Positions 36,602-48,300 of a DNA stretch of 64,000 nucleotides are shown here, one piece after another. The DNA comes from Tachypleus tridentatus. Lineage: Eukaryota; Arthropoda; Merostomata; Xiphosura; Limulidae. A program made the translations under genes and the position numbers. Every line of letters starts with the position of its first letter. Position 1 is the first letter of the stretch. Below the pieces are notes generated by a model. It did no database searches. It had not been told where the DNA came from and saw only the letters and a list, made by a program, of their open reading frames with translations. Where the stretch lies: positions 67,757,558 to 67,821,557 of the forward strand of contig NC_134825.1 in assembly GCF_004210375.1 (NCBI RefSeq), given 5' to 3'.

Positions 36602-38579
36602 ATTGACCGAGTTGCAAGTCGAGAGATTTCAACTGCTTAACACCCTCTTCCCAAAGAACTATACCAATACAAAGCTTATAAGTTATAAAGATAAAAGACT
36701 CAAACATTCAATGTGGTAGAAATTATATCAGCAGATAACAGACTACAGAAAAGGGTGGATTCTGGTTAAGTCAGTGAAAGGTGAATAAACCTTGCTAAAT
36801 ATGGTTAATGTTGCTAGGGCCATTATCATGGTTTAATGAAAATCACTTGCCTTAATAATTTCTGTAGATTCTAAAGAGTTTGTTTCTTCTTCGTGGACAC
36901 AAATTTGTATAACACGAATTGCGTTGGTGAAGTAGGAGGGTGTAGGATGTATTCTGTCATAGGTGGTGGTTAGTTCTCAGATAATACCGATTAAAAACAG
37001 TTACTTAAGATACAAAGACTAGGTTTATAAATCAAATTATGGACTAATGATTGGATTCATCCATTTCCTCTACTTAGTGACCTCTCTGTTAATATTGTTT
37101 TGTGTCATTCGTTGTGTTATTAGTTGGTTATTTAAAGAAAGCTATTAAATCATTTGAACACTCCTCTGTGTCCAGTCAGGGAACTATAAAAACAACGCAT
37201 TTTACTTTTAAGTGAAAGTTTTGTTATTTTAGAGCAAAGACAAAGTGACCTATTTGCTGAGTATACGGCGGGGAATCAAAACCTGGATTTTAGTTTCGCA
37301 AGTCCGTAACCTTCTCTTGGAATACTGCAGCGAATAGCTTAGACCTTTAGATGTAAAACACAGCGTGATAATAAAAATAAAGAATATAAACAATTTGTTC
37401 TCAAGCTAATATATTCGTGAGAAAAAGACCCAGAGTTCCTCTATGAGGTACACCACAGCAGATGAACAACGTGGTCGTCCCACTGTCTACACTAATATCA
37501 GTAAAGGGGTATCTTTCAATTTTGGTAACAGAAATATTTATAGACAGAGAAAGCAGTAAGGAAAAGGCGCTTGTATGGGGCTCAAGTCTCACCGTAACGA
37601 GTCTTAGCGTCCCCCCCCCCCTAACTCCCTCTCCCAACAAAAGAACGCTTACTTTTAATGTTGACCCACTTCTCGTTCGTTTGAAACAAAATAAAACGCA
37701 GAGTACTTATTGGTTTTAAGTAGTTTGACTGAGAAATGTATTTAATTTGTATAATGAAAGGATTTCTCAATTTAGACTGGATCGCTGATTGTTTTATACA
37801 GTTCAGAAATAATATTAAGGTAATCGTAAATCAAGAACTTTTCACCTGTGTAGTTGTTGTATATTATTCCTTTAAGAGTTTCTCCACGAGTGTCTCTCTG
37901 AACTAGGTAGCTGCTGGCAAATCCACCTTTGTTTCATTGTCAAGACTCTGTCTAAATGATCTGTATCAATAAAAGGAAGTGTTAGTGTACAAAGCTTTGT
38001 TTTCAGGAGATAAAGCCTCTAAATAACAAGCACCTCACTATTCAGTGAAGACGCTGAAGAGCCCATGCTTCCAACATGTCTTGCAAAAAATATCGTATGT
38101 AACATTTTGAGATTCATGTTAACTGCGTTTTGTTTTTCAGTTAGTTTTCCGCGTTTCATAATTATATTTGACGTGTTTGTATGATTTTTGTTTATATTCC
38201 TTTTTCATGTATAATATGTAAAGTTTGTTTTATTTGTTTGAAACATTATTTAAAGTATGTGACCGACAAGTTTTATAATTTTGAGTTTAAGATTTAAACG
38301 TCATTTTATTTACTTTCAACTATAGGTAATTTAGCTTCAATTTATATTTATGAGTTGTATTATGATTTTGACGTGTTTTATTAGTTTGAATATAATTTGT
38401 TTTATTCTTTTGAAGTGAATCCTAAATTTATGTTGTATTTTACTTGATTTTTTAACTATTTTTGAGGGATTTATGTATCGCCATATTGTAGCCTTTGTGT
38501 TTTTAGTAGAGAAAAAGATTTGGTGGAACACTGTGTCACAGCAACACAAAACATCTGTGTTGGTGGTAAGAAGTTACAA
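36602..38579. other. No gene seen
   Basis: AT-rich sequence with a run of C at about 37611-37621 and runs of T/A. Opposed open frames at 37401-37719 overlap each other and have no family features. Confidence 0.45.
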
Positions 38580-38791
38580 GGCCCGATATGGCTAAGTGAT
38601 TAAGGCGCTCGACTCGTAATTTGCGGGTTCAAATGGCCATCAATACCACCATTCGTTGGTAAAGAAGTAGCTCAAGAGTTGGCGGTGGGTTACGATGACT
38701 AGCTGTCTTCCCTCTAGTGTTACAGTGCTAAAGTAAGGACAGCAAGCGCAGATAGACCTTGAGTACCTTTGCGCGACATTTAAAAACAAAC
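38580..38791 (+). mobile_element. SINE with internal deletion and TSD
   Basis: The head starts ggcccgatatggctaagtga. The B box runs straight into the later body (gggttcaaatggccatcaat), so about 70 bp are deleted inside. The flanks carry aagaagttacaa and aagaagtcgcaa (from about 38568 and 38792), a slightly diverged target-site duplication. Confidence 0.88.
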
Positions 38792-39281
38792 AAGAAGTCG
38801 CAATAGATGCTCCTATAAATACCAAGAAATACAAAAGATCAAAAGAAGAATTACCGTCATAACTGTAACTTTTGCGAATTTGGGCAGAATCTCCAAGACA
38901 AAAACCATATCCTCAGCACAAAGTTTTCTCCACAGTAATATACGGTCATACGGAAAAGAAACAGCTAAACTTTGTATAATAGCATTCACCAGGCATGTCT
39001 TTCTCTGTTGTTACAAGACCGACCTGTGGATTCGTCTTGCGTTTCTTTACAAGAGTTATTAGGTTCTGAAACATTCTAATAATCGATGTTAATTCTGATT
39101 GGGCTGATATCTTTCCAGGATAACATGACTACGTTGATGGGGGAAGATGCACATATGATTCCTCCCTAGATGAGAAAGACTTTCAAAAATGGACAGAGAT
39201 TCATAACAGTTCCTTCATGATAGAGGACAATTTAAATGGATATACCATATAAACACCCTGTTGTGATACTTACAGCTTGCA
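38792..39281. other. No gene seen
   Basis: Short intergenic sequence between two SINEs. The frame at 38880-39062 has no support. Confidence 0.45.
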
Positions 39282-39552
39282 GGCCCGGCATGGCCAGGTG
39301 GGTTAAGGCATTCGACTCGTAATCTGAGGGTTCGAATCCCCGTCGCACTAAACATGCTTGCCCTTTCAGCCGTGGGGCGTTATAATGCGACGTTCAATCC
39401 CACTATTCGTTGGTAAAAGAGTAGCCCAATTGTTGGCAGTGGGTGGTAATGACTAGTTGCCTTCCCTCTAGTCTTACACTGCTAAACCAGGGACGGCTAG
39501 CGCAGATAGCCCTCGTGTAGTTTAGCGCGAGATTTCAAAAACACACAAACAA
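39282..39552 (+). mobile_element. Near-consensus SINE with 11 bp TSD
   Basis: It runs from ggcccggcatggccaggtgg to the acacacaaacaa tail. A few bases of the T-arm region (gtcgcg before the B box) are missing. tacagcttgca flanks it at 39271-39281 and 39553-39563. The exact duplication and close fit to the family make it one of the youngest copies here. Confidence 0.95.
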
Positions 39553-40370
39553 TACAGCTTGCATATCTCTTTTCTCTCATAATTACGAAACTTATGAGTC
39601 TCCAGATAATTAATTCATTGTTGTTAGCATAGTTCACGCCACAAAAAAATTAAATACAAATATGAAAGAGAATACACAATTATATTTTTTATTTATGCTT
39701 ACTAATGTTACTGCAGTTATACACACACACGTACATACAATCATAACTTAAATAAAATTCACGAGAATATAAACTCTGCAAAATGTTTACGTAATATTTT
39801 CAGGCTGCTGCCATCTCTTTTCTTGTACTGACAGACGTTGAACTTTAAAGTATGAATATTACACGAAGCATCGTAGTGTAGAAACCAAATTGTTGATATA
39901 AATCTTATATTGTGTGGATTTTCACTCCAAATAAGTAAATATTTTTTTAAATGTATTTAAAATGTAGTGGCCACATGATGAAAAATACCCTTGAATTATC
40001 AATATCTTTTACGTGTTACTTTTCAAATTTTAAATATGAATGCTATCGTCTACTTCTACTTTGAAGTGTAACACTATTATGTACTTTGTAATCTATGGGT
40101 ATGTTTTTCCATATCCAGTATAAGAGGTCCCACTCTTTAGCAACTCATGTCTTTCACTGAAAAATGTTTTTTTATTTGTACTTTCGGAAACCACTAAATC
40201 GAAAGAAGTTGACTTTATAATAAGCTTTATGTCCCCATTATTTCGGAAGTGATGCTTTTACATTCTATTAGTGGAAGTATACCGATAGAAGAACCATGAA
40301 CTTCAAAAAGATTACATACTCGTTGAATATGGATCTGCCTAGCTGACGTCAGCATGAGAGTGGGTCTGGC
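39553..40370. other. No gene seen
   Basis: AT-rich sequence with a short (ac)n at 39720-39732. No repeat family or coding exon recognised. Confidence 0.5.
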
Positions 40371-40660
40371 ATGGTCAGTTGGTTAGGGCGCTCGACACGC
40401 AACTTGCGGGTTCCGAATTAGAATCCCCGTTATACCAAACATGCTCACCCTTTCAACCGCAGGGGTGTTATAATGTGATGGTCAATCATTGGTAAAAGAG
40501 TAACCCAAGAGTTGGCGGTGGGCGGGGACGACAAGCTGCCTTCCCTCTAGTCTTGCACTGTTAAATTGGAGAGGGCTGGCCCTCATGTAGCTTTGCGAGT
40601 GCGAGGTTACCACATTACATTGTAGTTAGAATAAAATAAAACGTTTCACCGTCACAACAC
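40371..40660 (+). mobile_element. SINE, variant subfamily, full length
   Basis: Complete head (ggcatggtcagttggttagg, acacgcaacttgcgggttcc), shared body and the variant 3' end: ggagagggctggccctcatg, gcgagtgcgaggttaccaca, ttagaataaaataaaa. With 22197-22420 this defines a second subfamily with its own tail. Confidence 0.85.
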
Positions 40661-40999
40661 TCGTGAGTTTCGAAGCTTTAATCGCGGACCACTCGCTTGC
40701 GATTGTATGTTATGAATCAATAATACACAGAAACTTTGATATTAAATATTTTAAAAGCTTTTATGAAATGAAGTAGTCTTGTCACTTGGCCTTGTTTTCA
40801 AATTTTAAAGATGAAAACCTAATATATTATTTGAAAAAGAAAGATATAAGTACGAAGGATATGAGAAAAAAAAATAGATGTTTTATTTGCAAGTGATACT
40901 TAAGATAAGGATAAAATTTATCATTATACTTGCATATCTTCATAAGACAAATCTAAATTCAAAATGCTCTGATGTATTGGTTTGGTTGTTGTTAATCAA

Positions 41000-41230
41000 T
41001 GGGCTATCTGTGCTTTCCAGAACATGGTTATAGAAAATCCGATTCTCACGTCATAAATTTGAGACTTATCACAAAGCTACTGGAGCACGAGATTATTTGT
41101 ATGTAGTTAATGCTGTTAAGACACAAAGCTATCTCTACCAGGCACGAGTATCGAACCAAAAATTTAGTGTTACAAGCCTCCAGACTTATCGCTGAGCCAC
41201 TGAACCCATATCACTGTTCGTGCATAAGAA
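41000..41230 (-). repeat. Second tRNA-like repeat family, decayed copies
   Basis: On the minus strand, gcccagtggctcagcgg-like, acaacgctaaa-like and tcgatacccgtg-like blocks are recognisable between 41110 and 41215 and again loosely near 41000-41090. Similar copies are at 17940-18030, 23560-23650, 44020-44115 and 55915-56035. The family is older and more diverged than the main SINE. Confidence 0.5.
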
Positions 41231-41299
41231 AACAATATATTGCTGAATATAAACTAAACAATAACTGTAGGCAAAAAAAGTATAATATATATGTACATT

Positions 41300-42081
41300 A
41301 CACTACTCATTGTTGTTAAGGGTAACAATAGCTCCACCCTTTTCTGCTGGTTTTCCTGTGACATTGCTATTCGATTTAAGATTGTTTAAAGCATTTCTTT
41401 CGTTTGACTAATGTTATTAGGACTTTAGTTAAGATCTTTACTAAGGAGACTGAGTTTTGCTTCAGAGAGAGTTATGTTTGAGAGATTAACAAAGTTGCTT
41501 GTTCGTTGTTCTTTGCAAGTTTTTTGTGGTTTCTGTTATTTTCAACATATTTGTTAGTTTCAAAAGACTTATTCGTATAAGAGTATAGAGTGTTTTTAAC
41601 GGTTTTTTAGTTTGTTCGATTGGAAAAAGGAAGTTTTGTGCTTTTACTAGACTATTCAATGTCGTGGTAGTTTCTTTATGATAAGAAGGAATGCTGTTAG
41701 AAGCGATTTTTGTATTGGTGTTGTTGATAGAAAGCTGTTTATTTGTTATTCTTTTAGTGAAGTAATGTATTAGTTTTATTGGTGAAAGTTTTTCAGTTTT
41801 TCTTTTACTTCCTCCGTAGCATTGTATAGATAATAATAATGGGAAATGTCTATATCTAGAATATCAACAGAGTTTTGACAGAATGTTTTAGTGATATTCA
41901 TGAGTTCTAAGGAGGTGTTTTCAAGGATCTGTTGCCAATTGTTGCAAAAGTTATTATTATGTGTTCCTATTGTTTTAATGTGAGAGATTGAGGTATGTTC
42001 CTGTTTATTATAACAACTGTTATGGTATGAACGGCTTTTGTAAGCTGGCAAAGTATTTTGATAATTAGATATACCTGTCAT
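41300..42081 (-). pseudogene. N-terminal part of a Penelope-like element protein
   Basis: Read on the minus strand, there is a stretch like VNLSNITLSEAKLSLLSKDL, followed further on by KGGAIVTLNNNE close to 41320. These resemble the N-terminal and first fingers blocks of PLE proteins, the part missing from the element at 11442-15334. The fragment is degraded and stops before RT motif A. It sits at the left edge of the region shared by units B and C. Confidence 0.6.
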
Positions 42082-42109
42082 AGGACACTAGTGATAACAT
42101 GCCTAAAAT

Positions 42110-43055
42110 TAATGTCTTATGGTAAATAATTATTTCTATATCGGTTGAAAGTTACTCTTTCACACTTTGAAAATAAAGCTTTCAAATATATAATGAAGCC
42201 TTAGTTATATACTGCTTACCTCATATTTATATATACCCCAATCAAACATCATGTGTTATAAAATAATTAAGTCTGATATGTGCTGAACATATTCAGTTTT
42301 GTCTGTAATTTTAATACTTCTTCCCATATCTCTTCTTGTTTTATGAATCCACAAACTATGTATTGTTTTATCTTTCAGAAACTTCATGTTCTAATCAACT
42401 ATTTTACTTTTCCTTTGATACACAACAGTACCATCAACTGATGTTAACGTTAATATTCTATTCATAAATAACATATTAAGTTTAAAATTATGCTGAAGAA
42501 ATATAAATACTATTTGTTTCGTGCTATGAAATGTATAACGGAAGTATTCACCTTGATTACAAATTCTGCACTAATTTTGTCTCAACACTACATACGGGCA
42601 CGTATTGTGCAGACCGAATATTGTTAGAGTGACAAAATGTTGGATTATCACATTCTGAAGCCCAATGCTGTATCTTAGCTTATTTGTCAGTGCAGCGAAA
42701 GCTTGATTTATTACGTAGTTCTTACTGTAGTCACTAATTGGTCAATTATAGAGCTGCAGGAAGAGACTTTGGGCTGTTTTGTAAACAGGAAGAGACGCAA
42801 CTTTCAGCATCACTTCTGAAAACAGAGCGTAATCACCTGAAAGTTATTAGAAACTTTGAGCAACTGGAATGAACTTCAGCCCATCACGCGCTTAACTTTT
42901 GAAACTTGTAAGCATGTTAGAATATCTTAGTTTCATCATTCAAGTAATAAACAAATATGTATAATAAATATACAGAGCTAAAAAAGATGCTTAAAAATAT
43001 GATTTATGAAAGCGTTTTCTATCTTTATTCATTCAAAATAACGATGTAAATAATA
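42110..43055 (+). repeat. Upstream extension shared by units B and C
   Basis: It aligns with about 57950-58930: tctgtaattttaatacttc against tctgtaattttatgtatcc, tgtattgttttatc, agctgcaggaagagactttg against agctgcagaaagaggctttg, agaaactttgagcaactgga in both. Unit A has nothing similar upstream of 22590, so B and C share a longer copy. Confidence 0.75.
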
Positions 43056-43366
43056 TACACGCTCAATTATTAAAAAGAAATATACAATTACATATAAAAT
43101 AGAATGATGAAAACTATTATAAAAATGGCCTAGTGAAACCAGGATGTCTTGTTGTATTGGGATTAAAGATACACACAGCAACAAGAGAAACAAATTATGT
43201 CCTACGGAAAGCTTGCTGTTAAAAAAACAGAACAATGTACTGATGTAACTTGAACTACCTTTTCATCACTTATATATATAATTACTAGCTTAAGTCTAAG
43301 ACCCAAAATTTTAAAACAGATCTTTATACGAAATTCACAAACGATAACTTCAATATAATAGCAATC

Positions 43367-43610
43367 ACAACCTGACGATTAGGGCGCTCGACTCGAAATT
43401 TGCGAGTGAGAAGATCGAATTCCTTCACCAAACATTCTCGCACTGACAGTCATAAAATATGACAGTTAAATCCACCAGTCGTGGGTAAACACAAGTAACC
43501 AAAATATTGACGATGGAAAATGTTGACGAGCTCTCTGATCACTTCAAAATTTGTGACGACTGGTGCAGATAACCCTGGAATAATTTTGCCCGAAATTTAA
43601 CAAAAAAAAA
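43367..43610 (+). mobile_element. Ancient SINE, unit B copy
   Basis: The same diverged SINE as at 22890-23150, with one small deletion after gacagtca. It was carried along in the duplication. Confidence 0.7.
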
Positions 43611-44438
43611 CTCATAATTTTTTGCAGATTTCTACATCAATTTATGCACGAGCTTGAACAACTAAAAAACACCCTTTTCCCAAGAAATTTAAACGCGCAT
43701 GCGCTCTTTTTCCCCCTTAGTAGGTGAATACTCCGGGAGTTACATTAAATTGGCCTTCACGCAAACAAATAAAAACATAATTAATACAATTATAACAGTT
43801 ATCGATACTTCACTTTTAGTTACACTTTTGCCTCAATATAGTGTAGTCTTGGAAAGTAATTAAGAAGAACATTCTGAAAACAAACGTATATTAAAGATGT
43901 ACTTAAAAAATTAAATGTGTTTTCATTTATTGTTTTACATAAAATGTTACAATCGAAATTTAAAAAAAAATCGTAGAGCCGCATTCGCCTGGATGGATCA
44001 GTTAATTATCTGTTTGATTTGGAACACAAAGCTACACAATGAGCTATGTTTACTTTGCTGGTATCGAAATAACAGCTTTAGTGTTATAAGACCACCAAAT
44101 TGATGCTGAGCTACAAGTGGACCATTAAATAGCAAACATATTAGACAATCATAGTTCAACTACACAACAGGAATTACAGCAAACAACGTTTGTACAGAAT
44201 TATTACTCAGAGTTGTAGCGTTTAATTTTCAAAGTTTTCATTGATATGACATTATTTGGTAACACGTCACACTATTCTAATAAACCGTTATCGTATGAAA
44301 ATACCATTAATAAAAAGACTATGGTTTAAAAATACCAAACCACAAATCTGCTAATTTCAATTAATTCGCTACATATATTATGCCTAAACAAAGCTTGCAT
44401 ACGTTTGACTTTGACAATCAAGACGTCATCAATCTAGG

Positions 44439-44446
44439 TGACGTCA
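44439..44446 (+). promoter_or_regulatory. CRE-like site TGACGTCA upstream of TGase B
   Basis: Identical to the unit A site with the same flanks (caatctagg before, ctattaactc after), 687 bp before the TATA box. Confidence 0.45.
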
Positions 44447-45125
44447 CTATTAACTCGTACTTTTCTGGCACAAAACGTAGAATGGTTTCCTACACTTTTT
44501 TTGCTCTGTATCAGATAGAGAGATGAAAATAAACTTGTGTCTATACGTGCACACAAGCAAATTGCTTATAAAGAACAGTCTAAAAAAGAAAAACTATTTA
44601 AACTCGTGACATTCGCAAAAATTATTCAAATCACTTATATATAAAAGCTATGAAAACAAGTTATGTCATATCAATTCATAATGAAAATTACTCTGATTAT
44701 TTAACGCTTGTATAACCACTATTCTTGTAGCTGAAAATGTTGTTTCCTTCATAAGGCCCTGCTTCTCAAAGTACGTAGATTATGATAACGTGTGAAATAA
44801 AAGTAACAAATTCACAGAAAACAGATGGTCTGGAATGTGATGTCTTCTATAACGTTGCCCAATTAGAAACCCTGGCACTGAACGTCATATTGTTGTTTTC
44901 CTCGCGGAATGGAATGTCCAGTTTAAGAAACATACACACACCTACTTTGTAGAATGTGTACACGTAATTAAATGAGATAAAGTCACTGATTGGCCAACAC
45001 AGACTCCCTCTTACCGAGAAACCAATTTCCAATTAATAGGCTAACATATTTCTCTCGTAATTGATTCTTACCATCACATGGTGTACTGGGAAACTGGTAT
45101 TTCCAAAACTGTTCACTCATTTATC

Positions 45126-45134
45126 TATATAAAG
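45126..45134 (+). promoter_or_regulatory. TATA box of TGase B
   Basis: tatataaag, 234 bp before the ATG, with the same surrounding block as copies A and C. Confidence 0.7.
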
Positions 45135-45359
45135 AAGATCACTAGCTTACTTGCTCTAAGATATCACGAAAGTTATTATACTCTGATTATAAAGTTCTTC
45201 AGAAGTTATAATTTATCTTTGCTTCAACGTTTGATTTAAGGAGTTTTCAAGCTAATATCAACAGCTAGTTTTTGTTACATACAAAGTTGACATTAATTAC
45301 TAAAGCATATCGTAGTGAGAAAACTATTTGGTTTGTGTTGAGAAATCTTAACTCGGAAG

Positions 45360-48300
45360 ATGTACAGTTTTGGGAGACTTCCATTGTCCGACGTGTCCAA
45401 CAACACAGTCTCCAGTTATAATGTCAGTGACGTGGATGATTATAACAGCTACCTGCGAGACCTTTTAAGAAAGATGTTAGAAGAGTACGAGAAAAGAAGA
45501 GAATTGAACGGTTCTGAGAACGGTAGGCAGTTGATATTTTGGATTTATTGTATTCTAAATTTCATTTTATTTCTACTTCGGACATTTAATATTACCTGAA
45601 CATAAACTGTAGTGTTTCTGTAAACCTCTCTCTGTCAGTATAAGTACACAATACATAGCCTCCCTCTTTATCTAATACAAAAATGTGGAGCTATATTCTC
45701 CGCCGAAGTGGACAATGTGCAGATTATTCACTGCGCAGCTCTGGTTTGTGTGTGTATATATATATATATATAACAGTATTAGTTGGTTTATATTGGAAGA
45801 GACTCGAAAGTAGTTAAATGTCACATGAAACGGAAGAACCGAACATCTATAAGCCTTTTTTAATCTCTGACAATTTTAAACAGCTAGTAGGTTATAACTG
45901 AATTAAATCGAAACTGACAAAGAACAAAACTAGATTAATAATGTTTTAACAAACTTTTAGTCCTTTCTGAAGACATGTAATCAGATCTACAGAAAAACTG
46001 GGCAAAGTTTGAATGTGAAAATAATTTCCTTTCCCTTGGGACAACTTAATATTTTGTCTTGACCCTATGACAACGCTTCTTACATTGGGTCGGTTTACTT
46101 TATTATAACTCTTTAATTTTGTTTCGATAGTATTCTGTCTTGACCTTATGACCTCAATTCTTTCTTTCAGATTGACGTTCTTTGAAACATTTTAGGCTTA
46201 TAGTTGTGTGTGCCACTGCAGTTATATATATATATTAAAGCTAATGAGGTTAATTTAACATGAGTTCACATAAAAGAACAACGGTAGTACAAATCACATA
46301 TTTCTCTAATAAAAACAATACATGAAAGATGGTAGTTGAAACTTTATATATATCTCTCATCACTGTATTATATTACATACATTTTGCAAGAACTCCATTT
46401 CTAACATAAACAAAACCAAAAAAAACATACAATTAGTAATTTTATCTTAGTGTTATTACGAAAGTTGTGTTTAAGACATCAGATGCAGCAATTCTTATCA
46501 CTTTATTTTTGCTTTGTACAGGTGAAGATGGATCCTCGGCTCTAAAAGTAGAGAGCGTGGATTTCCTTCCACGAGATAATGCTCTAAAACACAACACCCA
46601 AATGTACGAACTCGTAGAGGGTCCTAAGCCTGTTCTCATACTTCGGCGTGGCTTGTCGTTTACTGTTACCATTCTGTTCAATAGAGACTACGATCCAAAG
46701 AAACATACGCTTAAACTGGAAATGTCGTGTGGTGAGTCAGAATAACAGTACCTGCTACACGTTTAAAAACGTATTTATTAATCCTAACGTCTTAAAGACA
46801 TATTGAATAAGTTTTGATTTTAAAAAAGGATATAATAACCAACAAACATTTAGTTTTTGTAATATTCAACTTTGATGACAGTTATTATGGGTTTGTCGAT
46901 TAAGAGTTTTACGAGATCTATCTTACGATATAAAATATTCTGGAAAAATGTATTATTTTATTCTTAAGGTGTGATAAGTGCACAAAAACATACTTGTCAC
47001 GTGATTATACGAATTGAAGATTTTTCTCAATAAATTTTATACATAGGTTCGAACCCTCAAATCAGTAAAGGCACCTTAGTTGTAATACCCATAACCAACA
47101 ACGATTCCTACAAAGAAGATAAAACAAAGTGGGATGTGCGACTACAAAGTCATGATGGTTCTAACATAACTCTCCAAGTACACGTACCCTCTTCCGTGGG
47201 AGTTGGAATTTGGAAGATGAAAGTTACTTCACAATTAAAGTCAAAAGATGACGAACCAGTCTCTTCTTCAGAAACGTATGAATGCAAGGAGAATATTTAC
47301 GTTCTCTTTAATCCATGGAGCAAAGGTGAGTTTAAGAGTAAAAATATCCATAACTAAAACTTATGTTTTACGAAGAGATTTTTCTCATTAAATAAAGGTG
47401 CTAAGAGTACTAACGAGATGTAATTTTGTTTTTTGGTCGACAGATGACTCTGTCTACATGCAAGATGATAAAATGAGAAAAGAATACGTTTTGAATGACG
47501 TTGGAAAGATTTATGTAGGTTCGTTTAACTACCCACAAGGAAGACAGTGGATTTTTGGGCAGGTAATAAATGTTTAATAACTTGAATAAAACTGACATTT
47601 CTCTTCACTTTAATAGCGTCTGAAAAATAAACTTTTGAAAATATTGATGTTTATGTTTCATTTCGGCTTCTAAACAGTTCTACAGCACAATTCTATCAAT
47701 TCTACTAGAGTCAATAAGAAGAGTATATTTTGTATTTCAGTTTAAAGACTCGGTCCTTCCGGCTTGCATGTTTTTGTTGGAACGTTCTCGTCTCGATTAC
47801 AGTTCCAGGACTAACCCAGTCAAAGTAGCTCGTGCTGTGTCGGCCATGGTAAGATTTCTTTGAAAAATCGTGATACGAGTATTACCTAATATTACCTTAA
47901 CTTAATACATTTACTTTTGTCTCTTGTCAAGAGTGTGATGCGAGATTTATCTACATGTTTGTGTCAGGAAATCATTAAAAGTATTTTTATTTCTAATAGT
48001 ACAATAAATAATTGTGTTCATGAGTTTCAGTGTGTTGAAAACTATATTTAATCCAAGTTAATATTTCAAGATTCACTATACACTTTACATGTACTTAGCA
48101 GTAAATGTAATAAATACATAATTAGAAATCATTAAAAACCTTTAACTTTTTCTGATTAAAGGTGAACAGCCTTAACGACAACGGTGTGATAATAGGTAGA
48201 TGGCATGAGCCTTATGATGAAGGTGTCGCCCCCCTGGAAATGGACTGGAAGTGCTGCCATTCTAGAAAAGTTTATGAAAAACGAAGGAGATCCAGTGAAA

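Noticed and set aside
37401-37719. Overlapping open frames on both strands with a C run
   Set aside because: Neither has a recognisable domain or splice support, and opposed frames of this length are expected by chance.
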